Source of the DNA: Gracilaria domingensis
Taxonomy: Eukaryota > Rhodophyta > Florideophyceae > Gracilariales > Gracilariaceae
Assembly: GCA_022539475.1 (NCBI GenBank)
Contig: VCMS01000274.1
Span: 1 to 64,000, forward strand
DNA: 64,000 nucleotides
Direction: 5' to 3'
The notes under the pieces were generated by a model. That model was given only the letters and a program-made list of their open reading frames with translations, was not told where the DNA came from and made no database searches. The position numbers were made by a program, and so were the translations under genes. Position 1 is the first letter of the stretch. Every line of letters starts with the position of its first letter. Of the stretch, positions 12,483 to 23,400 are shown piece by piece.

Positions 12483-13334
12483 TCATGAAAAGAATGACTT
12501 TCGCTGTGGTGGCCGGAATGATGTGCAATTCATACAAGGGGGGTACCCATATGCTTTGCACTGCGAGCATTTCTGGAATTCTGGAGCAATCAAGAACGTA
12601 TACCCATTATATCTCTTGCACGTAACTAGTTTGACATCGCGACAATCTTCGCATTCGTAACTTTTACCTTCTGGTACCTTAATCTGAACTCGTTTCGATA
12701 ATGGATGCGAAACGAATATTCCGAAGTTGTTCTCGAGTTCTGCCGATACTTGTTCCGAGAGACCACTTTCCTGAACATGATCTTTTGAAAGTTGCAAGAA
12801 TTGCATAGAATCGTAATTTTCGCTAACTTTTGCGCGTACGTAGTCGATGACAGGTATCCGTTTCTTTAGCGCATCAATTTTCGTGCTTTCCATGCGTCCA
12901 CCATCTGTTTATGGACAATGACGGCAGCGATGAGTTCTTTCATAACCGTCTGATGTGGCTTTTACGCCGCAACAATTTCCTCCTTTGAGATGTGCATAGA
13001 ACGTGAAAACTGTGTAGTCACTACCTGGATCGAAGTACGTGACATCTCCTTCGGCGTTACACACTGAATGTAATAAATTGATTCCTGCTCTTGCCGACAG
13101 GGATTCCCATCTTTCTCCCGTGCATGTTCACGCTAGCTTCTCATCGGCTATGTACCTGCGAGCAGATTCTTCCAGAAAAATCCGGTCCCAGATGTTTTGC
13201 GGTAATGGCTGCCCTTTGACGTTATTGAAGGCGAGGAGCTCCAAAGTGCTTATTCGTTCTGAATCCCGTTGGAGAAGCTTTGTTACCTTGATTGCCGCGT
13301 TGGCGACTTGCAATTCGTCTGGGGTTAGTGACAT
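12483..13334 (-). pseudogene. Cys-rich protein gene with two in-frame stops
   Basis: One reading frame runs from the ATG at 13334 (MSLTPDELQVANAAIK) to the stop at 12483, about 284 codons, broken only by TGA at 13128-13130 and TAA at 12909-12911. The sequence looks coding on all three sides of the stops. The middle part has GNCCGVKATSDGYERTHRCRHC and the end has YECEDCRDVK and KCSQCKAYGYPPCMNC, so it carries several CxxC pairs likely to bind zinc. TGA could come from CGA and TAA from CAA, each by one C-to-T change. No frameshift is needed. I do not recognise the family. Real decay, stop readthrough and sequence error all remain possible. Confidence 0.5.
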
Positions 13335-13454
13335 GGAGACTGCACAAGCCAGTTTTTGGCGATTGTGTCGAGCCCAAAGTCGGTATGTTCTTTGCCACGG
13401 AAGCAGGAGCGGCGAAATCCATATAGGCATCCTACAAGGCTGATGTTCAAGCAA

Positions 13455-14510
13455 GAAGACAAATAATACACCCTTTCCCCACGTTGTTCAACGTTCTGTG
13501 TGTTCACGAGCACCAGTTTCTGGAATTAAAGCTCAGAGGTTTCGACAAATTCATTCCCTTTTCTGACTTTCATGAAGCCGGCATCTTTTCGCCTTGGGCG
13601 CGTATGGAGGGATTACCGATTCCAGAGGCCACTTAAGCCATGTTGAACGAGGGTAAGGTGAAAGGGGTAGGGAAAACGAGCGAGGCCGATCAATTTCTTT
13701 GATCCACACTTTGGAATCTCATCACGAAAACGTCCAATAGAAACGGCTCACCCACGTGTCGATTCTGGGACGAAGGAACATCGTTAAAATGAAAAATTGT
13801 GATCGACACGCTATCCACTACACGTATCTACATTTTACCTCGGTTTGGCCGGCGAAATTTCCCGGCTAGAAGAAGGAAAGAATGTCTACGCTGAGTAGGA
13901 TATCATTCCGAGGAACACTAACGCGTACAAAGCTCTATCGAGGACGGTACGTAAACCTTAGTTCTCTTGTACTCATTTGGCCAACTTAGCTCTCCAGTTC
14001 TCAGGTCTTCTGCTCACGCAGCTGCAATTTGTACGGTAGAGAACTAAAAGGAGCAGACTCTTTCACTCCTCGCGAAGTTGTCCGTGTTAATGACCGCCAG
14101 CGTGCTGTGGATTTTCTCTCACCTAGCGTGTGCTCAGTAAGACATCCCTGAGCCCACTCAGTTTCTCTCCCACCCTCTGCGTTTTTGAGCTCCACCTTCG
14201 ACCATTTGCATGTCTTCGGTCAACAATCTAGTCGGTATTTGGAGTTTTGAAGACGCGCATTAGCAATATGGTTATCTTTCAAGATAACCCAAGCGAACGT
14301 TGCTATACAGAGTCCATATAGGGCACTCTCTTGGCCTCAAAAGGCCTGGTCCCATCAACATGAGAAAGCCGGCAAAGTGCGTGTCAACAAAAGCACCGGA
14401 CAGTATCAGACCGTCCAAAGAGTTTCGGGAATTATAACCTAACTGTTTCTTTCGTTACACCCGTACATGATGTTAAAGTTGTGCACGGAGATGAAATTAT
14501 GTGTTCTAAA
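13455..14510. other. Intergenic, no gene seen
   Basis: Short frames only (up to 64 codons). The stretch lies between the decayed Cys-rich gene and the first exon I can place for the ABC1 kinase, so it may contain that gene's 5' exon, transit peptide and promoter. I could not identify them. Confidence 0.4.
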
Positions 14511-14515
14511 CTAGT

Positions 14516-15764
14516 CAGAAGAGGTCTTCTACGTTCACGGGTTTTCTAACGAGCGCGTATATTTCATTGACACTTTCTTCTATAAGGGGTTACATGTTAA
14601 AGCAGGTAGGTGCATATTCGAACCATGCGACTCATTAGCATCATATTGAGCAGAATTCTTACTCGCTTACGCACTTTTATCAGGTCAAATTATTGCTCTT
14701 CAGGCGTTTGTTCCTAAGGTCATCAGGGATACACTACGTGTTCTTCAAGACAATATGCCATCTATGAATGCTCCGACAGCTCGCCAGGTAATCGAAGAAG
14801 AACTTCATAAGCTAGGTCTTGCTATGGACGTCTCTGAATCTCTGAACTTCCAGATTGTGCTAGGAAGTGCCAGCATAGCCCAAGTGCATCGCGGTCGTCT
14901 TCGGAACGGGAATGTTGACGTCGCTGTCAAAATTCAGTATCCCAACATTGAAAGTCTAATGATGGCAGACCTTGCCAATTTCCGCTTACTTGGCGAGATT
15001 TTGCAGCGTACAGAGCTTAAATTCGATCTTATCCGACCCGTGCAAGAACTCTCACGTCAGCTTGTTTTGAATTCGACTTCAAAAACGAAGCGAGAAACAT
15101 GGCTGAGATTCGGTACGCACTGCGCAAAGTCAAACAAGTGCCTGTGCCTGAAGCTATTCCAGGGCTTGTGTCGAGAAGGTTGCTGGTCAGGACTTTTTTG
15201 GACGGTATCCCTCTGACCAAGTTAGATGGGGCTTTAGAGAAAAGAGGGAAACAGACAGTTCGCCTTGTTGGACGTAGAATCATCAAGAACCTGACTGCTT
15301 GTTACGGAAAAATGATTCTCACCGATGGCTTCTTCCAAGCTGACTGTACGTGTCTGATTTCTTATCGTCATGCATATGTTATTCCTATTCCTTTCTTAAC
15401 CTTTCGTATGTGTGCGTATCTTTTTCGGTATATATTTGCAGGTCACCCAGGAAATATTATAGTACGGAACGACAGGGTTGATATTGGACTCCTGGATTTT
15501 GGTCAGACGAAACGCTTCTCCAATGAGACAAGATTGGCTTTTGTGACACTCGTCGATGCAATGGCGAGAAAAGATACAACAGGGGTAGCTACAGGCTTGG
15601 AGGAGCTTGGCATTCGCGTCGGTCACAAACCAGGGCGAGAAAAACGAAGAGGTCTTGCAAAGCATGCGCTTACATTAGAAGAAAAGATGGCGTATACGAT
15701 GTTTGACACCGCAAAAATCCCCGGTGTTAGTGACAACCCGTTTGGTGAGGAAAGTACGATGTAG
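14516..15764 (+). CDS. ABC1/UbiB/ADCK-family atypical kinase
   Basis: Exons I can place are about 14516-14605, 14684-15345 and 15442-15764. The introns are 14606-14683 (GTAGGT...TATCAG, 78 nt) and 15346-15441 (GTACGT...TTGCAG, 96 nt). Joining them restores the family motifs: LHVKAGQIIALQ (the KxGQ motif), the Ala-rich loop GSASIAQVH, the VAIK-like AVKIQYPN, the catalytic DCHPGN and the metal-binding DFGQ. These proteins regulate quinone and prenyl-lipid metabolism in mitochondria and plastids. The 5' end with the transit peptide was not found. One frame change lies at the T4 run 15065-15068, between SRQL and FEFDFKNEAR; one more T would restore the frame, so it may be a sequence error. The C-terminus (GEESTM) is short for the family. 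Confidence 0.8.
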
Positions 15765-17017
15765 CAGGGCTCTATGGATGACCTTCCCAAGGGTTTGTTC
15801 TTCTTACTGAGAACCATGCAAATTCTGAAGGGCTTATGTCATGCAAGATTTAATTCTGACTTTTCCATGATCTCGTCTTGGCGACACACGGCTCGAGCGG
15901 AGTTGAACAGGTCGAATTGGTGGAGATTGTCGTTTTGAGCTGGATACTGTCTTTTTGCACTACAGCCGTTTAGTCTTCTTCTTTCTGCCTACGAACAGCT
16001 CTTCAACCACTTCTAAAGCGCGAAATTCACGGCTATGTGATCTTTACGAAGCGCTATCGGAGAGAGCCCTGTGGGCTTTAACACACGCAGACTTGTTTCG
16101 GACTCAGATTCACTGTTTTTCCCGTTTTGAGTTCCCAAACGGAACGGGCAATTCACATATTCATCTCACCGCGCGACGACTTTTTTCACTGGTTTCTTTC
16201 TCAACTATTAAAAGTCAGTCAAGGAGAGAGGATTCCACTGCACTTCACTGCCTTCTTCTTAAGCCGCGCCACTGCTATCTATTGTCTCGGAGAAGCAAAA
16301 GAACCGTCGGTAAACGTTGACACACCCAAGGGGTGAATACCCTCGACACTTCGCTGTGCCTTGTTATCCGAAAACTATTTTTTTTAACCGATGTCCACGT
16401 CAACTTAAGAGAGATGTGGACGTTTACAAACCACATTACTTCAATTGTCGAACCAATCACATGATCCGCTGAAGTCAACGACTATCAGGAAGTTGACGGT
16501 CTTGGCAATTGCATTTGCCCATGTGGACGACCATCCGATGCAGACCAGAAGGATGTACAGGTGTATAAGTGTATGTCGTAAGGAGCTCAGTGTGACATCA
16601 ACGGATCGTGCAAGTGCATGGGACATGAAAGACATCAAGTTTGGGTGCCCATCTTCTCTTCCGAGAATGTCCAGAGTGCCAGAGTATATCGTTAACAGGT
16701 TCGCAGGCTTTTCCGGTCTCTTTATTCCCTTGCACTAGTAGCGGAGTGCCCAGAAAGCGTGTCGAAAAAAATCTGTAAAGAACCCAGAAAGATTCGAACT
16801 GTTACACGCGCATAACAGAGGAATAATTCTCCGCGATTTTCAAGTCTCCGTTGCATCAACATGTATCCTTGCTTTATCTCTGCATTCAGCAACAAATCCT
16901 TTCTACAGCGTAGACACAATGGGCAATCGAAAATATGCCAATTATGGCCCGTGATGACCGCGTCAAGGTCACTTCCAGACGAAAAATCTGTGGTGTCGCC
17001 GGATGAATGAGACCTGA
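15765..17017. other. Intergenic, may hold the IspE 5' exon
   Basis: No frame here carries a recognisable domain. The minus-strand frame of 212 codons at 16722-17360 overlaps the IspE coding exons and is their antisense shadow. The first IspE exon, which should encode a plastid transit peptide, should lie here but I could not place it. Confidence 0.4.
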
Positions 17018-18125
17018 GGTTGGGAAGCCCATCAAAGATAAACCTTTTTCTTCGCGTCGTTGGAAAACGCGCTGACGGTGAGTAGAGAAACGCAATAAGC
17101 AAGCGACCCTCGGAGAACTTCGTTCGGTATCGCAAGTTTTCTAATTTGGTTTCACTGACATATGAATCTCCAGGTTTCCATGAACTTGCATCTCTGTTCC
17201 AGTCGATAAGTCTCCATGACACATTATACTTCTCAGCTAAGACAGAGAGAGACGCCAATCCGGAGCGGGATTCTCTGGAATGTTTCAAATCAGAAATCCC
17301 TACCGATTCTTCAAACCTGGTGCTTCGAGCAATCAGCAAATTTCGTGAGAAGACCGGCATACAGAATTACTTTCGCTTCCGCCTCGAAAAGCGCGTCCCC
17401 CATGGAGGCGGACTCGGAGGTGGCTCTGCAAATGCCGCAACCGGTCTGTGGGCCGTCAATCAATTGTGCGGCAAACCATGCACAACTGACGAACTGGCGC
17501 AGTTTGGAGCGGAATTCGGATCTGACATCTCCTTCTTCCTGTCGGAGGGAACTGCTTACTGTACCGGTCGTGGTGAGAATATGGAAACGATACCGAGATT
17601 ACCCCCTCAGTCGTTGTATATTGTGAAACCGGTAGAGGGACTGTCCACCACGGAAGTTTTCAAAAGCCTCGACATGTCCGAATGTTCCGAAAAGAACCCG
17701 CGTGAACTGCTGCGGAAAATGGAGAAAGGGGTGATCTTTGCGGATTTTGTTAATGACTTAGAGATTCCTAGTTTCCGCCTGATGCCCAAGTTGAAAGAAC
17801 TGAAAGAAGACCTGTACAAAGCAGGCTTTAACGTAAGTTGCATAACCATCTGAAGCTTTCCGGATGCTTCAACCAAAAGATACACCAAGAATGAAGAGTT
17901 TCTAACGGAATTTCATTTAATGGTTCTGCTTTCCTCACAACACAGGTGGTTTTGATGAGCGGTAGCAGCACGTCGTTCTTCTGCCTCGGGCAGCTTTGGA
18001 GTGACGACTTCATGGCAGTGTTCCTAGCCGAACACAATGTACAGGTGTTCAAGTGCTTCTTTCATGGTAGACGATATGCCGATATGTGGTATTTCGAACA
18101 GCCGGCATTGACTCCAAAGAAATAG
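17018..18125 (+). CDS. ispE: 4-diphosphocytidyl-2-C-methyl-D-erythritol kinase (IspE/CMK)
   Basis: A GHMP-family kinase that phosphorylates CDP-methylerythritol in the plastid MEP pathway. Three exons can be placed: about 17018-17077, 17174-17832 and 17946-18125. The introns are 17078-17173 (GTGAGT...CTCCAG) and 17833-17945 (GTAAGT...ACACAG). Exon 1 gives SPSKINLFLRVVGKRADG with the substrate-binding Lys, and it joins in frame to FHELASLFQ. Exon 2 has the ATP-binding loop PHGGGLGGGSANAATGL. Exon 3 has the last GHMP motif VVLMSGSSTSFF and ends PALTPKK. A TGA just before exon 1 in the same frame means a further 5' exon with the start codon and transit peptide must exist. All three motifs are present and no break is seen, so the gene looks functional. 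It is the best evidence that the organism has a plastid. Confidence 0.9.
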
Positions 18126-18204
18126 TAGGTGAGATGAGTAGTATGTCGAAGAACAGCGACACGAATGGGGAGGTGATTGAGAATATATACTAGGGGCCTT
18201 GTAC

Positions 18205-19188
18205 ACGCAGTTACTTGACGAAATCGTTAATGGCGCCGCAAAATTGATCCGGCATCTCAGATTGTCTGAGATTGGAGCAAGTGGCCAGCATCCGATGTGA
18301 TGACCAGTTTTGTGTTAAGAAACAAAGAGTTGAACGTACGCATAGCTTGAAATGGCACATACTTGCTGTTGCCGCCTCGAATGACACATGTACGTCATTT
18401 GCAGCGAGGCCCGTCCTGTTGTAGAAAGGCCATAATACTGGGTATAGAAGCATAAACAGCGTCCAAATTAATTCTCCATCGATACCTTGTCGCCGCGTTT
18501 CGTTCGGCAGTGAGATTAGTCATGAGGAAGTTGCGCACCGCATCGGATGTAACGAAATTTGCTGACAGTTGTTGATCGACGTCCTTACGCGTCTGTACGC
18601 TAGAGAGATCGACGTTGAGCATGGCACGACTGACGAGAAGGAAGTCGGAAGGGTCGTTCGTCGGTCGGTACTGAATGGGCGCAATGTCCACATCGATGAG
18701 CTCAGAGACCAGATTGGAATGTGACAGTGCGAGATGCATGGCCAACTTGCCGCCCATGCTGTGCCCAATTACGGTCGCTCGCTCTATGTGACGCTGGTAG
18801 AGAAAGTGAAGCAGGTCGACAAGCATGGTATCGTACCTCATAACTTAAGGCAAAGATACGTGCGGCGATCGGCCATGGGTGCGAACATCGAGCGCAATCT
18901 TCTCGCGTTCAGGCACTGCACATGACATTGTTCGTCAGTGAGCAGGATGATGCAGGGGCGACGCTAGTGCCTGTCGAAATGGCACATACTAAAGCCGGGG
19001 CGATTGAGCAGCGAACGGTAGGTGGACTCGGACGCCAGGTCTCCGTGTAGCACGACGACGGGCGGCGCATCGGACGCAGCTGCCGGAGTGCGATGTGGTA
19101 CGGTGACGGAGTGGAGAGAGGCGGGTGTAGAAGGAAGGGAGCAGAGACGACGGGCGGAGCAGAACAGCGGAGCAAGGCGTGGGCGCAT
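18205..19188 (-). pseudogene. ABHD11-type alpha/beta hydrolase, decayed copy 1
   Basis: The minus strand reads PPVVVLHGDLASESTYRSLL (19188 side), a possible short intron beginning GTATGT near 18988, then IALDVRTHGRSPH, MRYDTMLVDLLHFLYQRHIE and ERATVIGHSMGGKLAMHLAL. The family order is HG oxyanion motif, D-R-HG-SPH, and nucleophile GHSMGG, followed by VDIAPI. The catalytic His region DAGHLLQ is also readable. In-frame stops after HVSLP (TAA, near 18843) and after DGPRCK (TGA, 18395), plus further disruption near the C-terminus, break it. Copy 2 lies about 1.45 kb to the right in the same orientation and reads through these points, so the lesions are particular to this copy. ABHD11-like enzymes are small serine hydrolases, often in mitochondria. 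Confidence 0.7.
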
Positions 19189-19649
19189 GTTGCTGTGAGG
19201 TACTAGAGGTTATACTGTAATGGATGATGGATACTTGAGCGGGGTTGCTTGAAGTGCAGAGGAACCGCGGGCGAGGACAAAAGCTTTTTGATGTAGTCCT
19301 ATGACACACTTACAAGTGATGTGTGGATTCCACACGTCCAAACTGTGGACTGCACATCTCGTGGACAAATATCCATAAAGCAAACGCAATTCGGTTGACT
19401 TGGGCATGGGGTTAAACATCATGTTCTGGTTCTACAGATTTTGCAACCTTCGTGATCGAGTCCGAAAGCGTCGTAGACTGCGACAAAAGTTGCAGGCTTT
19501 ATGTGAGTGCTAATTAGCTACACTACCGAGGGTACAACAACACATCCATGACACGCGCCTCCAAAGCAATGGCAGATACAGTAGGTGCTGCGACGGCCTA
19601 CAACACGATCGCGGAGGTGACTGATAAATAGCGAGCGCGTATTCACACA

Positions 19650-20450
19650 CAGTTACCTGACAAAATCGTTAACGGCGGCGCAAAATTGACCGGGTATCTG
19701 ATATTGGAGCCAGTAGACGGCATCAGATATGGTGACCAGTTTTGTGTTTAGAAACAGGGAGATGAACGTACTCATTGCTTGAAACAGAACATGCTTGCTG
19801 TTACCACCTCGAATGAAACATGTAGGCCCTTTGTAGTGACGTCCATCCTGTTGTGAAAAGGCCATATTACTGGGTAAAGAAGCATAAATAACATCCACAC
19901 TAACTCTCCATCGATACTTTGTAGCAGCGTTACGGTCGCCAGTTAGATTACTCATGAGGAACTTGCACAACGCATCGGATCTGACACCGTTTCTGAGACC
20001 ATTGTCGATTGACGTCCTGCCGCTTCTGCACAGCGGAGAGATCGACGTACAGCATGGCGCAACTGTCGATGAGGGCGTCCGCAGGGTCGTTGGAGGCTTT
20101 GTACGGAATGGGCGCAATGTCCACAACGATGAGCTGAGACACCAGCTCGGGGTGTGAGAAAGCAAGATGTATGAATAACGTGCGCCCCATGCTGTGACAA
20201 TTTATACGGTGACTCGCTCTATGTTACGCTGTTCAAGAAAGTGCAGCAAGTCAGCGAGCATGGTGTCATATGTCATGACGTACGCGAATAAAACGTGGGG
20301 CGATCGGCCATGATTACGTAGATCGAGCACAAACGTCTCGCGCTGAGGCACAGTACATGACACACTAAGTCAGTAGCAGGAAGTTGCGTGCACGACGGCG
20401 CTGTGGGACTGGAAAATACGTACCAAAGTCGGGATAATGGAAAAGCGAAC
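19650..20450 (-). pseudogene. ABHD11-type alpha/beta hydrolase, decayed copy 2
   Basis: A second copy of the same gene. It reads DLRNHGRSPHV, YVMTYDTMLADLLHFLEQRN, then VVDIAPIPYKASNDPADA, and ends GQFCAAVNDFVR with a proper stop near 19653. The nucleophile region is destroyed: where copy 1 has GTAATTGGGCACAGC this copy has an inserted TAA and a frame change. A second frame change separates 19948-20190 from the downstream part. The catalytic His position reads DAVYWLQ instead of DAGHLLQ. Between the two copies most motifs survive in one or the other, so they were probably duplicated while intact and decayed separately. A working parent would have to lie outside this window. Confidence 0.7.
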
Positions 20451-20959
20451 GGTAGGTGGACTCCGACGAGAAAACACCATGTCATACGACGACGCATGGG
20501 GCCTGGGTGGCGGGTGTCGGCGTGCGAGGAGGTATGGTAAGGAAGTGGAGGGCGATGGGGTAGAAAGGGACGGAGCAGAGAAGACGGAAGGAGCAGAGCA
20601 GCTTGGCGAGACCGGCGCCCATCATGCCCACATGATACTGCGATCACAAAAGATGCCGCAAGGCAGAGCGTTTTGCAGATGACGCGGATTTGGAGATGGA
20701 CCAGTAGGTATCGAAGTCGGGCAGCGTGTAGGACGCGTCCGATGATATACAAGGGCATAAGGTGGCGCAATGCAGAGCGCCGGATGTGGGGGAGATAGAC
20801 TCGTCCCGAAGGAGCATAGAAAATGGGCGCAATAGGGAACTGGGGTGAGAGAAACGCGATTACGGTGAGAACAAGAAGCTCGAAACGCACGAAGATTGCC
20901 ATTTCTCATTCGCGATCTCTTCATTTTCGTTAGCGCTTCATCGATTTGCATTGAGCATT

Positions 20960-23400
20960 CATTTATAATTACAACACTTCTTTGCTAGATAACTTGCGAC
21001 AACAATTGCCACAGCCAATTGAAAATCTGTTGGAACGTGTCCAAACCCTGTTACAGTGAGTAATGAACAAGCAATGAGCATTTAAAAAAAAACCAACATA
21101 ATTACAATTTTTTGAACATTTAACGACATAGAGTTTTTCCTGGGATAGTCGGGCGTTGAACAGGTTGGGTGTGGTTCCTGTGTCCAAGACTGTTACACAG
21201 GGAACCAAATGGTTTGTAGAAATTCCAAGGGTGATGTTTACCTTGTAGTTACTGTGTTTGAGGAAACAGATCGGATGTGTTGGGTCCGTGATGTCTTCTT
21301 GTCCGGTAACCATGAGATATTCATTGAGATGTAGACCAATTGATGTTGGTGGGCCACCCGAGAGATTACGGTTGGAATTGACCTCTATTCCATCCGTTCG
21401 GCGTTTTCCGCCTGGTCCCTGGGCAGTTCTTGGTGCTCAGGGATCTGGACCAGATTAACCTGTTGCAGTTGGCGCCACCGCTCGTTGTCTATATTTGGTG
21501 GGGATAAGTTTCTGGTTGGACCGCCAAAAAGGTCCTCTTGGTTTTGTCTGCCTGCCTGGAGGAGCTATGCTCTGTTTTGGGGAGCTACCGGTGTGCATGC
21601 GGTCGCCAAGTGGTGTGGTGACAAGCAAAACCAACAGAGGAGATTTCCCGTGTGGAGGTCTTTGGTCGCCATAGTCTGTCGCGGCTCTTCCCTTCGTGAC
21701 AGTACGGTAGAAACTGGATGAGTTTGTGAAGTTGCGCTCCCGTATGGGGAGAAAGAAAGGACTCCCGGTGGGTTGGCTGTGCCATTTCGGTAAGGGCGGG
21801 GCGGTGGTGTGGCACTGGGGACTGTCAAGACTTTGCTAGCTGACCCCGAGGCCATCGAGGCAGGGATTGACGGTGGTCTCGAGAGTGGCTCTTGTGACAT
21901 CGCCGAACTCGACCCGTGGGAAGAGTGTAGGGTGCGGTGTGCTTCACTGTCGACCCCTACAAGGTGTATGGCGTTCCCTAGCATGTCATAAGCCGTCAAC
22001 TCACCTCCTGAGGTCGTTGTGGTATCAGAGAAGTGGAACACTGACCTCTCCGGTTTCGCTTTCGTGCTTTTCTCGACCGCCACAGTACTCCACTTGTTTA
22101 ACCTTAAGATGTCTCCCATTACCTGCGCAAACCTAGCAAGGGAGTTGTAGTCAATGTGGCGGTTCGCCGAGAGATGATGTCGCACCTGTGACCGTATTGG
22201 TGCCTCTACTCCATCGACGAACATGAACTTCTGCCGAGTGGTGGTGAAGACGCTTCCACAACGAGAAGCGACAGCCCATAGGGCTCGCGCATAATCCAAT
22301 TCGGTTTGCCCCGCTCTTTGGTCGTAAGAGAGCACTTTCGAATTGGCCTCTTGGATCACCTCATCGGTTGCATAGGTTTCGAGGAAGTAGTTAACTACCT
22401 GTAGTATCCAACTCATTCAGGGCCTTTTTGACTGCCATTCGGGTCACTCGGTCTACGAGTTCTGGGAGGGCTCGATCCACTACCAATCTCGTCATCGCAT
22501 CTAATTCCAAAGGAAGTCCCTGAGGGGCCTCGCCGCGGTTGACCTTCTCCGTCTGGTTGTCACTAAAAACTGCCGACCAGTTAAGGGTCAGTAGGGTTCA
22601 CCACCCTTTCGGTATCCCGCAAAGGTGCGGCGGAGCCAACAGCTCCACGACTTTGCGCGACGGATCGGGTCTTACGAAGTAGCTCTTCAGGATTGTCCAG
22701 AATTTGTTTGGCGATGTTTCCAGTTGGGGGTCTTTCACCGGTTGATGCGCTCGGCGCTCTTGTGGAGCGTTGCCTGGATCTCTCCACGTACGTTGATCGG
22801 TGGGTTACTTATTGCTTTCCCGGTGGTCCTCATCAAGAGGTTTTCTCACTCCTTGTTTCTCCCTTTCGAGTCTTCGTTCTCCAACTGGTAAATCCCCAAT
22901 TTCTACGTCGGGAGACCAAAATGTGGTATACAACCAGGCGGTGGCAGCATTGGCTGCGGATTAGTACCAAATCGGTTCTAAGGAGCGCCTGGGGTGTGCT
23001 CAATCTAGGAGAGAAGGATGTGAGATCGGCTTGTAAGGTGTGGAAGCACCAGCCACTTGTGGGTGCAATGCGGACGACGCGCTTACTATAATCGCCTGAG
23101 TAGAGTGCGATGTATAGCGCTCACGGCCCGGTATTACCCTTACGATACTAGAATAACCATTTGGTTGACTGTAGAAACCTTATGGTCAAGATCTAGCGTA
23201 GTAGAGTCTTGACTTTACCGTTACGGTGGGAGGGGCTTCCATCCCGAGTATATGCTGTGGTGGGAGCCCCGGCACGTCGTGGGACAATAGCCACCTGTGC
23301 TACGGGAGGTGCGGGCGAAGTGCGGCGCCCTTCCCCCGTGCCCTGTCTAACTATTCTAAAATAAAGACTGCAAATTAATATTAAAATTACAAGTTAGTCC
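20960..23400 (-). mobile_element. LTR-retroelement fossil: gag and protease piece
   Basis: Minus-strand remains of an LTR retroelement. 22416-21565 is a gag reading frame with a capsid-like helical part and a zinc knuckle (CWFCLSPHHLATAC). Downstream, 21313-20969 carries a retropepsin-like segment around VLDTGTTPNLF. Nothing after protease is present, so the element is truncated and broken. The stretch 22420-23400 is probably its leader or LTR, but no second LTR was seen. The gag resembles the one at the right edge of the window (both have MFVDG-x-x-P/APIRS-type blocks), so both are probably one family of moderate age. Confidence 0.65.

Noticed and set aside
20273-20902. 209-codon minus frame next to ABHD11 copy 2
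   Set aside because: Partly another frame of the decayed copy 2 and otherwise without a domain.
21465-21480. TGGCGCC primer-binding-like site near the minus-strand gag fossil
   Set aside because: It lies downstream of gag on the minus strand, where no primer-binding site should be.
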